Shown piece after piece: positions 1 through 8,748 of a DNA stretch of 64,000 nt (positions within the stretch are counted from its first letter, which is position 1; every line of letters begins with the position of its first letter). Both the position numbers and the translations under genes were made by a program. The DNA is from Jejuia rubra. GTDB taxonomy: Bacteria; Bacteroidota; Bacteroidia; Flavobacteriales; Flavobacteriaceae. Under the pieces are notes generated by a model. The model had not been told where the DNA came from. It worked only from the letters and a program-made list of their open reading frames with translations, and did no database searches. The stretch spans positions 62,001-126,000 of the forward strand of contig NZ_JBHULY010000005.1 of the NCBI RefSeq assembly GCF_042684665.1, written 5' to 3'.

Positions 1-435
1 TTAACGCCAGAGGAATATTTCTATTTTGTAGGTGAGCTTCGCGGACAAAATAAGGCGACCGTGGATGCATTTGTGTCTCAGTTTGAGGATTTTTTCCATG
101 GTGAAATTTTGGGGAAAAAGAAATACCTGCGCGATTTGAGCAAGGGTAACCAAAAGAAGGCGGGCATTGTGGCGGCACTTATTGGAAACCCCGAAGTGGT
201 GATTTTGGACGAACCCTTTGCCAATCTGGATCCCACTACCCAAATCCGACTGAAAGAAATTGTAAAGCATCTTGCAGAAAAACAAGGAGTTACCGTGCTG
301 ATTTCAAGTCATGATTTATTACATGTGACCGATGTATGCGAGCGTATCGTGGTTTTAGAAAAGGGTGAAATTGTTAAGGATTTGATTACTAATGAAGCTA
401 CTTTGAAGGAATTGGAGGCTCATTTTGCGAATTAG
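1..435 (+). CDS. ABC transporter ATP-binding protein, C-terminal part (5' end outside window)
   Basis: This is the C-terminal 144 residues of an ABC ATPase whose start lies before base 1. Visible motifs, in order, are an ABC signature written LSKGNQKK, a Walker B with D-loop (VVILDEPFANLDP) and the H-loop His in ISSHDLLH. The protein would bind ATP and drive a membrane partner that is not in the window. The Walker A half is missing because of the window edge, not because of a mutation. The tail is short and resembles single-domain export or ABC-2 type ATPases. Gliding protein GldA belongs to this class, but nothing here identifies it. Family call firm, substrate unknown. Confidence 0.9.
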   Translation, partial: LTPEEYFYFVGELRGQNKATVDAFVSQFEDFFHGEILGKKKYLRDLSKGNQKKAGIVAALIGNPEVVILDEPFANLDPTTQIRLKEIVKHLAEKQGVTVLISSHDLLHVTDVCERIVVLEKGEIVKDLITNEATLKELEAHFAN

Positions 436-501
436 GTTTTCGACAATACATTCTTGGCCCTAATTACTGGGCCAAAATCTACCTTTATTCAAGATGAAGT
501 T

Positions 502-732
502 TTAATCAACTTTCAGATTCCTTAAATTGTACTTTATCCTATGGTTCTCAGAAACCCATATAGTTCCTACTGGTTCTGCTGGGGCTAAACCACAGTCTTC
601 AGCACGCTTAATACTTTCAGGGTCATTTATGTCAACTATAATGACGTCAGGACAATTATTGTCATCTGACGAACAATTCCAAATTAAAGTAGAAGTAATA
701 ATCAACAATAAGAACTTAGTAAGTTTAGGCAT
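502..732 (-). CDS. small predicted lipoprotein, function unknown
   Basis: A 76-residue protein with a Lys-containing N-terminus, a hydrophobic stretch and a lipobox-like end (LIWNC followed by SSDDN), so it is probably processed by signal peptidase II and held in an envelope membrane. The mature part is acidic and has two further Cys (NCPD, DCGL), which could form a disulfide. An upstream in-frame ATG at 768 would add 12 residues before the signal peptide, but a TAnnTTTG box at 749-756 lies between the two, which favours the start at 732. It is convergent with the ABC gene on its left and divergent from sprE. I do not recognise the family. Confidence 0.6.
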   Translation of the reverse strand: MPKLTKFLLLIITSTLIWNCSSDDNNCPDVIIVDINDPESIKRAEDCGLAPAEPVGTIWVSENHRIKYNLRNLKVD

Positions 733-748
733 AAAAATATTTTTGAAG

Positions 749-756
749 CAAATATA
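749..756 (-). promoter_or_regulatory. -7 promoter box for the small lipoprotein
   Basis: On the minus strand the bases read TATATTTG, matching the Bacteroidota -7 consensus TAnnTTTG, 16 bases before the ATG at 732. A TTTTG that might serve as the -33 box lies at 780-784, with a spacer of 23, longer than usual. The AT-rich context makes a chance match possible. Confidence 0.4.
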
Positions 757-934
757 TATGAAAAGCAATGAAGGAAATCCAAAATTCGCATGATAAAAAT
801 TTCATTCCATGTACTTTCTGAGAAAGTAAACTAATCTCCTTAAAATAATTAGCATAATCAAAAAAGATGCTTATTTTTACCCACTTACATAATATATATA
901 AGACTTTGTAGTTATCTATAAACCAAAGAAAAGG

Positions 935-3517
935 GTGTTGAAACCATATACGAAACCTATACTATTTATACTTTTTGCCACACTTACCATTACGGGTTGT
1001 TCCCGCAAAAAAAGTACGTTTTTAAGTAGAAACTACCATGCCGTTACTGCGGAATACAACGCGCTGTACAACGGCTACAATGCTTTGGAGCTGGGTACCA
1101 CAAGTCTTAACGATGGCTATCAGGACAATTATTGGGAGGTGTTGCCGATTGAACGGATGCAGATTTCGGAGGAAATTATACTTCCGGGGCAGTCTAAAAA
1201 CGAAAACTTCACCAGATCTGAGGAAAAGGCGGCCAAAGCCATCCAAAAACACAGCATAAATGTTGAGGGCAAAGAGTATAATCCACAGATGGACGAAGCG
1301 TATTTGCTTTTGGGGAAAGCACGGTATTTTGACCAACGCTTTGTGCCTGCGTTACAGGCCTTTAACTATATTTTGTATAAATACCCGGCGAGCGATAAAA
1401 TAAATCAGGCCAAGGTGTGGCGGGAAAAGACCAACATTCGTTTGGATAATAGTGAGTTGGCCATTAAAAACCTTAAACGCCTGTTGCGTCAGGAAGATTT
1501 GGATGGTCAGGATTTGGCCGATGCTACCTCTATGCTGGCCCAGGCCTATTTGAATATTAAGGTGGTTGACACGGCCATCACCATGTTGGAAATAGCTTCC
1601 AACGCTACAAAAAGTAATGATGAGCGTGGGCGTTACCGATTTATTCAAGGGCAATTGTATAATCAATTGGGTTACAAAGACAGCGCCAATATCGCTTTTG
1701 ATAAGGTGATTGAGCTAAACAGGAAAACCCCAAGAATCTATATGATTACCGCTCATTTAGAGAAAATCAAAAACTTCGATTACGAGAATGGGGATAAATT
1801 GGCATTAATAGAGTTGCTGGACGAATTGGAGGAAAACCGAGAAAACAGGCCGTTTTTGGATAAGATTTATCACCGTATTGGTTCACATCATTTAACGAAC
1901 GGTTCAGATTCTCTGGCGGTCAGTTATTTCAATAAATCCTTGCGCACCAATACACCTGATAAGATTTTGAAATCCAAGAACTACGAGATTTTAGGGGATA
2001 TGAATTTTGACAAGAGGTTGTATGCCGATGCTGGAGCTTATTATGATAGTACTTTGGGCAACCTGAAACTGAATTCTAAGCCGTATCGTATTATCAAACG
2101 TAAGCGAGACAATTTGGAGGATGTGATTTATTACGAAGGCATAGCCAAAGTGGATGATAGTATTTTGAGACTAGTCAATCTTTCGGATACTGAGAAGTTG
2201 GATTATTTCCAAGGTTTGGTGGATAAACTTAAAAAAGAGGCTGAGGAAGCTGAGGAAGAAAAGGAGAAAAAGGAAGCTTTGGAACGAAATAATGCAGGAT
2301 TAGCAACGGTAAATAATCAGCTGTCGAGTGCCAATATTGGCCAACGAGCGGCCCTTGCAAATCAGGGGCAGGCCAACACCTTTTATTTTTATAACCCCAC
2401 CACAGTGGCCTATGGTAAAAACGAATTTAGAAAAGTATGGGGCGATAGAACTTTAGAGGATAATTGGCGATGGGCCAATAAAGGAATTTCCAGTGGTTCG
2501 ACTGGAGGAGTTTCGGGTACGGATATTGTGGCAAGTGCCTCGGAGGAAGAGCGTTTTGATCCTCAGTTTTATATTTCCAAAATTCCGTCAGAAGAAAAAG
2601 AAATCGATAGTATTTCAAAAGAACGCAACTATGCTTATTACCAACTGGGCTTAATTTACAAGGAAAAATTTAAGGAATATGAGCTGGCAAAAGATAAATT
2701 TCAGGAATTGTTGGAAAGCGACCCAGAAGAACGTTTGGTATTGCCTTCAAAATATAATTTGTACAAAATCTATGAGCTTTTGGGCCAAAACGACGAAGCT
2801 TCAATTGCCAAGGATGATATCATTTCAAAATATCCAGATAGCCGATACGCAGCCATTTTGAACAATCCTGAAGATGTCTCTGGTAAAGATGAAAACAGCC
2901 CTATTGTGCTTTATGAAAATCTTTATGCCGTCCATCAGAAACAGGATTATCAAATGGTAATTGATAAATGTGAGGCCCATATTAAAACTTTTGATGGCGA
3001 ACCTGTCGTACCTAAATTTGAGCTACTGAAAGCCACTGCTACAGGACGCTTGTATGGTTTTGACGCCTATAAAAAGGCGTTGAATTATATCGCGGTTACC
3101 TATGCCAATACCCCTGAGGGCCAAGGCGCTCAGCGATTGGTGGACGAAATGATTCCTAAGATAGAAAGCAAGGAATTTGTGAACGACAGCATTGCCGATA
3201 ATTTCAAAGTGGTTTTTAAATTTCAAAGGGATAATCCCAAAAAAATTGAGAAGTTTAAAACCGTTTTGGATACTGTACTGAAAAATGTAAGGTATTATAA
3301 ATTAGACGCTTCGGTTGATGTTTACGATACAAATACTACCTTTGTAGTAACCCACGGGCTAAGAACGGCCGGCGTGGCTCAGACCTTTCACCAAATATTA
3401 TTGGATAAAGATCAAAAGAAAATAAAAGAGCCCTACTTTGTAGTTTCATCTACAAACTACCAAATTCTGCAAATTCATAAGAATTTGGATACCTACTTAA
3501 ACTTGAACACCAATTAA
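935..3517 (+). CDS. sprE: SprE/PorW-type gliding motility and type IX secretion lipoprotein
   Basis: An 860-residue TPR-rich lipoprotein. A hydrophobic signal peptide ends in a lipobox (TITGC, Cys about 22) followed by SRKK. The sequence then opens with the tyrosine-rich N-terminal block (SRNYHAVTAEYNALYNGYNAL) typical of SprE of Flavobacterium johnsoniae and PorW of Porphyromonas. TPR-like helical repeats fill residues about 120-420 and again about 560-760, separated by a very acidic coiled-coil stretch (KKEAEEAEEEKEKKEALE). SprE/PorW is a periplasmic lipoprotein needed for type IX secretion and gliding. Length fits the family. The start is GTG 935 or TTG 938; both leave the signal peptide intact. 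The bactofilin gene follows 13 bases later. Confidence 0.88.
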   Translation: MLKPYTKPILFILFATLTITGCSRKKSTFLSRNYHAVTAEYNALYNGYNALELGTTSLNDGYQDNYWEVLPIERMQISEEIILPGQSKNENFTRSEEKAAKAIQKHSINVEGKEYNPQMDEAYLLLGKARYFDQRFVPALQAFNYILYKYPASDKINQAKVWREKTNIRLDNSELAIKNLKRLLRQEDLDGQDLADATSMLAQAYLNIKVVDTAITMLEIASNATKSNDERGRYRFIQGQLYNQLGYKDSANIAFDKVIELNRKTPRIYMITAHLEKIKNFDYENGDKLALIELLDELEENRENRPFLDKIYHRIGSHHLTNGSDSLAVSYFNKSLRTNTPDKILKSKNYEILGDMNFDKRLYADAGAYYDSTLGNLKLNSKPYRIIKRKRDNLEDVIYYEGIAKVDDSILRLVNLSDTEKLDYFQGLVDKLKKEAEEAEEEKEKKEALERNNAGLATVNNQLSSANIGQRAALANQGQANTFYFYNPTTVAYGKNEFRKVWGDRTLEDNWRWANKGISSGSTGGVSGTDIVASASEEERFDPQFYISKIPSEEKEIDSISKERNYAYYQLGLIYKEKFKEYELAKDKFQELLESDPEERLVLPSKYNLYKIYELLGQNDEASIAKDDIISKYPDSRYAAILNNPEDVSGKDENSPIVLYENLYAVHQKQDYQMVIDKCEAHIKTFDGEPVVPKFELLKATATGRLYGFDAYKKALNYIAVTYANTPEGQGAQRLVDEMIPKIESKEFVNDSIADNFKVVFKFQRDNPKKIEKFKTVLDTVLKNVRYYKLDASVDVYDTNTTFVVTHGLRTAGVAQTFHQILLDKDQKKIKEPYFVVSSTNYQILQIHKNLDTYLNLNTN

Positions 3518-3530
3518 AACCAAGAATGTT

Positions 3531-3959
3531 ATGTTTTCTGAAAATAAAAAAGATAAGCACATGACTGAATCTACATCAAACCAAAACATTATAGCCCAAG
3601 GCACTAAAATCGTTGGAGACTTCAATAGCGAAGGCGATTTTAGAATAGACGGTACCATTGAAGGTAATATTAAAACTACCGGAAAACTGGTGGTAGGCAA
3701 AGAAGGCTTCATTAAAGGTACTTTGCAGGGCACCGACGCCCATTTTGAAGGTAAATTTTCTGGAAAACTATCACTTTCCGGCACATTGACACTTAAGTCT
3801 TCAGCTTTTATTGAAGGTGAAGTGGTAGTGGGCAAATTGGCAGTAGAGCCAGGCGCTACCTTTAATGTGACCTGTGTGATGAAAGGCACTGTAAAACCAA
3901 TGACCAACGGAGGTGAGCCAACAGCAACCAAAAAACAACAAACCGAAAAGACCGCTTAA
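3531..3959 (+). CDS. bactofilin (polymer-forming cytoskeletal protein)
   Basis: A 142-residue protein with a central domain (about residues 25-115) made of short beta-helix repeats in which G-x-(I/V/L) steps recur (KIVGDF, RIDGTIEGNI, KLVVGKEGFIKGTL, SLSGTLTLKSSAFIEGEVVVGKL). This is the right-handed beta-helix of bactofilins (DUF583), which polymerise without nucleotide and scaffold cell-envelope machinery. The N-terminus is polar and the C-terminus is Lys/Thr/Gln-rich tail. The start could be ATG 3531 or ATG 3561. The gene follows sprE closely, and its 3' end overlaps the AtpZ-like gene by 47 bases, so the two are probably co-transcribed. Confidence 0.88.
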   Translation: MFSENKKDKHMTESTSNQNIIAQGTKIVGDFNSEGDFRIDGTIEGNIKTTGKLVVGKEGFIKGTLQGTDAHFEGKFSGKLSLSGTLTLKSSAFIEGEVVVGKLAVEPGATFNVTCVMKGTVKPMTNGGEPTATKKQQTEKTA

Positions 3960-4155
3960 GAATGTGGCTATCCTTTCCGGGATTGCAATTCAAATGGGGG
4001 TGACCATCTATCTTTTTGTGCTTTTAGGCAAATGGTTGGATGGTAAATTCAACAATGGCGATAAACTCTACATTATCATTATGACACTTCTTGGCGTGGC
4101 CGTATCCCTTTATGCGGTTTTAAAACAGGTGAACCGAATTAATAATGATGAATAA
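3913..4155 (+). CDS. AtpZ/AtpI-family ATP synthase accessory protein
   Basis: An 80-residue two-helix membrane protein: a basic N-terminus (QQQPKNNKPKRPLKN), a first transmembrane segment (about 18-42) and a second (about 52-70). The pattern GxxxxxGxxxGKWLDGKF near the end of the first helix is typical of AtpZ/AtpI proteins, which assist assembly of the c-ring or Mg2+/Ca2+ handling by the ATP synthase. The start is GTG inside the bactofilin gene. It precedes atpB by two genes, the expected position for this family. The family is diverse, so I assign the group rather than a single name. Confidence 0.8.
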   Translation: MSQQQPKNNKPKRPLKNVAILSGIAIQMGVTIYLFVLLGKWLDGKFNNGDKLYIIIMTLLGVAVSLYAVLKQVNRINNDE

Positions 4156-4546
4156 CCCTTTCGTCAATTTTGCATTGAAAGCAAGTGGCGCATTGCTCCT
4201 TGCCTTTTTTTTACACTTGGGGGTGCTTTACACTTTAAACTATCCCCTTTTTGAAAATCATATTGTGCTGTCGTATGTCATCAACCTTATTCTTGTTTTA
4301 AAGGTTTTCGGCATCCTTTATTTGTTGCGTTATAAATATAAAGGACAACTCGGTTTTCTATTTTTGGCCGGGAGCATCATCAAATTCGCCGTATTTTTTA
4401 TTGTATTCCATCCAAGGTTCAAGGCAGACGGGGTTATCACCAAGCTGGAATTCGCCTCTTTTTTCGTCCCATATTTAGTCGGATTAATTTTAGAAACGGT
4501 AAGCCTAAGCAAATGGCTTAACAAACTCGATGAAACCTCCTCGTAA
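4145..4546 (+). CDS. four-helix membrane protein upstream of atpB (DUF6168-like)
   Basis: A 133-residue hydrophobic protein with four predicted transmembrane segments (about 12-32, 40-62, 70-90, 104-124). It overlaps the end of the AtpZ-like gene by 11 bases (ATG 4145; a second ATG sits at 4148), so translational coupling is likely. In many flavobacteria a protein of this size and topology sits between atpZ and atpB, and I believe it corresponds to DUF6168, but this was not checked by search. No catalytic motif is visible. A role in ATP synthase assembly is inference from position only. Confidence 0.72.
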   Translation: MMNNPFVNFALKASGALLLAFFLHLGVLYTLNYPLFENHIVLSYVINLILVLKVFGILYLLRYKYKGQLGFLFLAGSIIKFAVFFIVFHPRFKADGVITKLEFASFFVPYLVGLILETVSLSKWLNKLDETSS

Positions 4547-4585
4547 TCAATAAACAAACATATCCTCAAATAAAAAGAAAAATTG

Positions 4586-4616
4586 TTTTTGTTTTTGAGA
4601 TAAAAACATACCTTTG
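4586..4616 (+). promoter_or_regulatory. promoter of the atpBEFHAG operon
   Basis: A TTTTTG at 4586-4591 (-33 element), a 17-base spacer and TACCTTTG at 4609-4616 match the Bacteroidota promoter TTTG/TAnnTTTG. Transcription would start near 4623, leaving about 28 bases before the atpB ATG. This indicates that the ATP synthase genes can be transcribed separately from sprE-bactofilin-atpZ. Confidence 0.7.
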
Positions 4617-4650
4617 CACCGATTTTTAAGCCACTATTATTTAGAGTGAT

Positions 4651-5733
4651 ATGCGAAAAAAACTAGCTTTAAAGCCAATTACCCTTTTACTGTTTTTACT
4701 AACCTTTGTTTCTTATGGAAAAGAAAAAGGGCATTCCGAAGGAAAAGACACCGCGGAATACGTTAAAGAATACATTCAGCATCACTTAAAAGACTCCTAC
4801 GATTTTAATCTATTTTCATACACCAGCGATTCTGGTGAGGAAAAGCACGTAGGCTTCCCGCTACCTGTTATTCTGTGGGATAACGGTTTGAAAATCTTTT
4901 CATCTTCAAAATTCCATCATGGCGAAACAGTAGCCGAGGTGGATGGAAGCTATTACAAATTACATCACAGCAAAATATACAAGGTTGATGGTCCCAATGG
5001 TGAAATCATGGAGGACGATCATCATCATGCAACAAACGAAAAGCCATTGGATTTTTCATTGACCAAAAACGTGTTGATGATTATGATGGTGTTTGCATTA
5101 ATGTTCTTTATGTTCAGTAGAATGGCGAAGGCCTATGCTAAGAACAACGGCATGCCAAAAGGATTGGGTCGTTTTTTAGAGCCAATAGTACTATATGTAC
5201 GGGATGAGATTGCTATTCCAAATATTGGTGAAAAGCACTATAAGCGTTATATGAGTTATTTGTTGACCGTATTTTTCTTTGTTTGGATTATCAACTTGTT
5301 TGGATTGACGCCAATTGGAATGAACGTAACCAACAATATAGCGGTAACCTTGTGTTTGGCGTTGATTACCTATTTTATAACCACCTTTTCAGGAAACGCC
5401 AACTATTGGAAGCATATATTTTGGATGCCTGGAGTGCCATGGCCTATGAAAATCGTTCTAGCTCCAATTGAATTACTAGGGACATTTATCAAGCCTTTCG
5501 CATTAATGATTCGTTTGTACGCAAACATTACAGCAGGTCACGTGGTATTGATGAGTATCATTGGGATGATATTCTTGTTCCAAAACTGGATTGGTAGTTC
5601 ACTATCGTTCTTGTTGGCATTTGTTTTAGCTATTCTAGAGCTGTTAGTAGCGGCTTTACAAGCATATATTTTTACCGTGCTTTCAGCACTGTACTTCGGT
5701 ATGGCTGTGGAAGAGCATGACGAACACCACTAA
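4651..5733 (+). CDS. atpB: F0F1 ATP synthase subunit a
   Basis: Subunit a of the membrane F0 sector, which forms the two proton half-channels beside the c-ring. It has 360 residues against about 270 in E. coli. The extra part is N-terminal: a cleavable-looking signal sequence (LALKPITLLLFLLTFVSYG) and about 100 periplasmic residues rich in His, including HHHH near residue 125. This extension is usual in Bacteroidota. The conserved functional region PFALMIRLYANITAGH carries the essential Arg, and the late helices (LAILELLVAALQAYIF) hold the conserved Glu/Gln positions. ATG 4651 follows a good promoter. First gene of the operon. Confidence 0.97.
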   Translation: MRKKLALKPITLLLFLLTFVSYGKEKGHSEGKDTAEYVKEYIQHHLKDSYDFNLFSYTSDSGEEKHVGFPLPVILWDNGLKIFSSSKFHHGETVAEVDGSYYKLHHSKIYKVDGPNGEIMEDDHHHATNEKPLDFSLTKNVLMIMMVFALMFFMFSRMAKAYAKNNGMPKGLGRFLEPIVLYVRDEIAIPNIGEKHYKRYMSYLLTVFFFVWIINLFGLTPIGMNVTNNIAVTLCLALITYFITTFSGNANYWKHIFWMPGVPWPMKIVLAPIELLGTFIKPFALMIRLYANITAGHVVLMSIIGMIFLFQNWIGSSLSFLLAFVLAILELLVAALQAYIFTVLSALYFGMAVEEHDEHH

Positions 5734-5781
5734 TAATGGTGATTTATAACGTTGAATGTTTAATTAATTAAATACATATTT

Positions 5782-5973
5782 ATGGAAATTCCAGCTATCG
5801 TAGGAGCAGGTTTAGTAGTAATTGGAGCAGGAATCGGAATCGGTAAGATTGGTGGTTCGGCTATGGAAGCAATTGCGCGTCAACCTGAAGCTACAGGAAA
5901 AATTCAAACAGCTATGCTTATTGCAGCAGCTTTGATTGAAGGTATTGGATTTGCTGCATTATTTGCAGTGTAA
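5782..5973 (+). CDS. atpE: F0F1 ATP synthase subunit c
   Basis: The proteolipid that forms the rotating c-ring. It is 63 residues, shorter than the usual 70-90, with two helices joined by the conserved polar loop ARQPEA. Helix 1 has the Gly-rich packing motif GAGIGIGKIGG; helix 2 carries the proton-binding Glu53 (AALIEGIGF). No extra polar residues typical of Na+-type rings are evident, so proton coupling is likely. The gene is followed at 5984-6012 by a strong hairpin before atpF, which may raise c-subunit output relative to the rest of the operon. Confidence 0.97.
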   Translation: MEIPAIVGAGLVVIGAGIGIGKIGGSAMEAIARQPEATGKIQTAMLIAAALIEGIGFAALFAV

Positions 5974-5983
5974 CACACAAGGA

Positions 5984-6012
5984 AACAGCTATAACGGTTG
6001 GTTATAGCTGTT
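5984..6012 (+). promoter_or_regulatory. stem-loop between atpE and atpF
   Basis: AACAGCTATAA (5984-5994) pairs perfectly with TTATAGCTGTT (6002-6012) around a seven-base loop CGGTTGG. It is followed by CTTTTAATT, too weak a T-tract for a full terminator. It lies 11 bases after the atpE stop and 40 bases before atpF. A partial terminator or a 3' mRNA-protecting structure would fit the need for many more c subunits than other subunits. Confidence 0.6.
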
Positions 6013-6052
6013 CTTTTAATTAAACATCAGGTATTTTATAATATAGATTATC

Positions 6053-6553
6053 ATGGGAAAATTATTTGAAGACTTTTCATTAGGATTGTTTGTTTGGCAG
6101 GCAGTATTGTTTATTGTTCTCGTACTTTTATTGAAAAAATTTGCATGGAAGCCCATTTTGGATTCAGTAAACAGTAGAGAAGAAGGTATTAAGGATGCAC
6201 TGGAATCTGCCGAGAAAGCCAAATTGGAGATGGAGAACCTTCAGGCGGACAACCAAAAGTTGTTAAAAGAAGCAAGAGTAGAGCGTGAAGCCATGCTAAA
6301 AGAAGCACGCGATATCAAAAACAAAATGATTGAGGATGCGAAAGGCGAAGCACAAGCAGAAGCCTCTAAGTTAATTGCTCAAGCACAGGCATCTATACAA
6401 AGTGAAAAGAAAGCGGCTATTGCTGATTTAAAATCTCAAGTGGCCAATTTATCCATTGATATTGCAGAAAAAGTAGTTCGTGGTGAACTATCAAATAAAG
6501 GCAAGCAAGAAAAGTTGGTGGAGTCTATGCTGGACGATGCTACTTTAAACTAG
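6053..6553 (+). CDS. atpF: F0F1 ATP synthase subunit b
   Basis: A 166-residue peripheral-stalk subunit. One N-terminal transmembrane helix (about residues 8-28, LGLFVWQAVLFIVLVLLLKKF) is followed by a long charged helix with heptad-like spacing (about 35-150, rich in Glu, Lys and Ala) that dimerises and reaches up to subunit delta. The motif WKPILDSVNSREEGI after the membrane helix is typical. Seven bases separate it from atpH. Length and position are normal. Confidence 0.96.
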   Translation: MGKLFEDFSLGLFVWQAVLFIVLVLLLKKFAWKPILDSVNSREEGIKDALESAEKAKLEMENLQADNQKLLKEARVEREAMLKEARDIKNKMIEDAKGEAQAEASKLIAQAQASIQSEKKAAIADLKSQVANLSIDIAEKVVRGELSNKGKQEKLVESMLDDATLN

Positions 6554-6560
6554 AAGTATT

Positions 6561-7097
6561 ATGGCAGGAACAAGAGCAGCGATACGTTACGCAAAGGCAG
6601 TCCTTAGTTTAGCACTTTCAGAAAAAAAGGAAGATGCCGTTGATAAGGATATGAAGGCCATTGCCAAGGCTATTGCAGAAAGTGAGGATTTAAGAAGTAT
6701 GCTAGGTAATGCAGTAGTTAAATCTGAAACTAAAAAAGTTGCGTTATTGGCTGTTTTCCCAAAGTTGAACAGCATAACCAACGGTTTATTGGACGTGCTG
6801 ATTTCCAATAAAAGAATCGATATTTTAAATGACGTTACTGTAAAATATAGCGAATTGTTGGATGTACACAATGGCAAAGAAACGGCTCAAGTTACTACTG
6901 CAGTCCCTTTAACAAAAGCTTTGGAGACTAAAGTGTTGGCCAAAGTAAAAGAATTGACCAGTAAAACGGTTGAACTTGAAAATATCGTAGATGAAAGCAT
7001 TATAGGAGGTTTTATCTTAAGGGTTGGCGATAAGCAATACGACGCTAGTATAGCAAACAACCTTAATAAATTAAAAAGAGAATTTACATTAAATTAA
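6561..7097 (+). CDS. atpH: F0F1 ATP synthase subunit delta
   Basis: A 178-residue stator subunit (OSCP/delta family) that joins the b dimer to the top of the F1 alpha-beta hexamer. An N-terminal helical bundle (AAIRYAKAVLSLALSEKKED) is followed by a C-terminal domain with the family signature ENIVDESIIGGFILRVGDK near residues 138-158. It sits between atpF and atpA with gaps of seven bases on each side, the usual order in this phylum. No unusual features. Confidence 0.95.
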   Translation: MAGTRAAIRYAKAVLSLALSEKKEDAVDKDMKAIAKAIAESEDLRSMLGNAVVKSETKKVALLAVFPKLNSITNGLLDVLISNKRIDILNDVTVKYSELLDVHNGKETAQVTTAVPLTKALETKVLAKVKELTSKTVELENIVDESIIGGFILRVGDKQYDASIANNLNKLKREFTLN

Positions 7098-7104
7098 AAA
7101 TAAG

Positions 7105-8679
7105 ATGGCAGAAGTAAAACCAGCTGAAGTATCAGCAATCTTAAAACAACAACTGAAAGGTTTTGAAGCCTCAGCTTCGTTAAATGAAGTAGGAACTGTA
7201 CTTACCGTTGGTGATGGTATTGTACGTGCTTACGGATTATCAAATGCACAATACGGCGAGTTAGTTGAATTCGATGGCGGCCTGGAAGGTATTGTACTTA
7301 ACCTTGAGGAGGACAACGTAGGTATCGTACTTTTGGGTGCTTCAGTAGGAGTAAGTGAAGGCTCTACTGTAAAGCGTACAGGACGTATTGCTTCTATTAA
7401 TGTTGGTGAAGGCATTGTTGGTCGAGTTGTTGATACCTTAGGTAACCCAATCGACGGTAAAGGTCCAATTTCTGGTAAAACTTATGAAATGCCTTTGGAG
7501 CGTAAAGCACCTGGAGTAATTTTCCGTGAGCCGGTAACCGAGCCATTACAAACGGGTATTAAATCTATCGATGCCATGATTCCTGTGGGTCGTGGTCAGC
7601 GTGAATTGGTGATTGGAGACCGTCAAACCGGTAAAACTACGGTTTGTATCGATACTATCTTAAATCAAAAAGAATTTTACGATGCAGGCGAGCCTGTATA
7701 TTGTATCTATGTTGCGGTTGGGCAAAAAGCATCAACCGTAGCAAACATTGCTAAAACTTTAGAAGACAGAGGTGCATTAGCCTATACGACTATCGTTGCG
7801 GCAAATGCTTCTGATCCTGCACCAATGCAGGTATATGCGCCTATGGCCGGAGCGGCGATTGGTGAGTACTTCAGAGATACTGGCCGTCCAGCTTTGATTA
7901 TTTATGATGATTTATCAAAGCAAGCCGTTGCCTATCGTGAGGTATCCTTATTATTAAGAAGACCACCGGGACGTGAGGCGTATCCTGGAGACGTTTTCTA
8001 CTTGCACTCGCGTTTATTAGAGCGTTCTGCAAAAGTAATTAACGATGATAGTATCGCTAAAAACATGAACGATTTACCGGATTCATTGAAGCCAATGGTG
8101 AAAGGTGGAGGTTCTTTAACAGCCTTACCAATCATTGAAACGCAAGCAGGTGACGTATCGGCATATATTCCAACAAACGTAATTTCGATTACTGACGGAC
8201 AGATTTTCTTGGATGGTGATTTATTCAACTCTGGTGTGCGTCCGGCAATTAACGTAGGTATCTCGGTATCTCGTGTGGGTGGTAATGCTCAGGTGAAATC
8301 AATGAAGAAAGTATCAGGTACTCTGAAATTAGACCAAGCACAGTTCCGCGAATTGGAAGCGTTTGCGAAGTTTGGTTCTGATTTGGATACTGTTACTTTA
8401 AATGTAATTGAAAAAGGTAAGCGTAACGTTGAAATATTGAAACAAGCGCAAAACGACCCATTTACTGTTGAAGACCAAATCGCAATTATCTATGCGGGTT
8501 CTAAAAACTTGTTGAAAAATGTGCCAGTTGATAAAGTAAAAGAATTTGAAAGAGATTTTATCGAATTCCTAAATGCGAAGCATAGAGGTGTTTTAGATAC
8601 TTTGAAAGCAGGTAAATTAACTGATGAAGCTACGGATACATTAACGGCCGTAGCTAAGGATTTATCTAGTAAGTATTGA
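7105..8679 (+). CDS. atpA: F0F1 ATP synthase subunit alpha
   Basis: The 524-residue non-catalytic nucleotide-binding subunit of F1. It shows the N-terminal beta-barrel (VGTVLTVGDGIVRAYGL), a P-loop GDRQTGKT (about residue 172), the Walker B region ALIIYDDLSKQA, the family signature PGREAYPGDVFYLHSRLLERSA and the catalytic-interface Arg region (VISITDGQIFLDGDLF). Length is normal. The stop TGA at 8677-8679 is one base before a GC-rich repeat that, with its inverted partner, fills the 100-base gap to atpG. Confidence 0.98.
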   Translation: MAEVKPAEVSAILKQQLKGFEASASLNEVGTVLTVGDGIVRAYGLSNAQYGELVEFDGGLEGIVLNLEEDNVGIVLLGASVGVSEGSTVKRTGRIASINVGEGIVGRVVDTLGNPIDGKGPISGKTYEMPLERKAPGVIFREPVTEPLQTGIKSIDAMIPVGRGQRELVIGDRQTGKTTVCIDTILNQKEFYDAGEPVYCIYVAVGQKASTVANIAKTLEDRGALAYTTIVAANASDPAPMQVYAPMAGAAIGEYFRDTGRPALIIYDDLSKQAVAYREVSLLLRRPPGREAYPGDVFYLHSRLLERSAKVINDDSIAKNMNDLPDSLKPMVKGGGSLTALPIIETQAGDVSAYIPTNVISITDGQIFLDGDLFNSGVRPAINVGISVSRVGGNAQVKSMKKVSGTLKLDQAQFRELEAFAKFGSDLDTVTLNVIEKGKRNVEILKQAQNDPFTVEDQIAIIYAGSKNLLKNVPVDKVKEFERDFIEFLNAKHRGVLDTLKAGKLTDEATDTLTAVAKDLSSKY

Positions 8680-8680
8680 T

Positions 8681-8709
8681 CCCCTCCCAGCCTCCCCAAA
8701 GGGGAGGAG
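8681..8709 (+). repeat. GC-rich palindromic intergenic repeat, left copy (atpA-atpG)
   Basis: CCCCTCCCAGCCTCCCC-AAA-GGGGAGG. The core CCTCCCC/GGGGAGG is palindromic. The partner at 8749-8776 is the same unit inverted. Closely related pairs occur at 50261/50388 and 63514/63810. On RNA the two copies could pair with each other or fold singly. Confidence 0.85.
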
Positions 8710-8748
8710 TTATCAGGAGGACACAATATAAAATATAACTAACAAAAT

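Noticed and set aside
1..435. Naming the first gene gldA
   Set aside because: Only the C-terminal half of an ABC ATPase is present and no gldF/gldG partner is visible.
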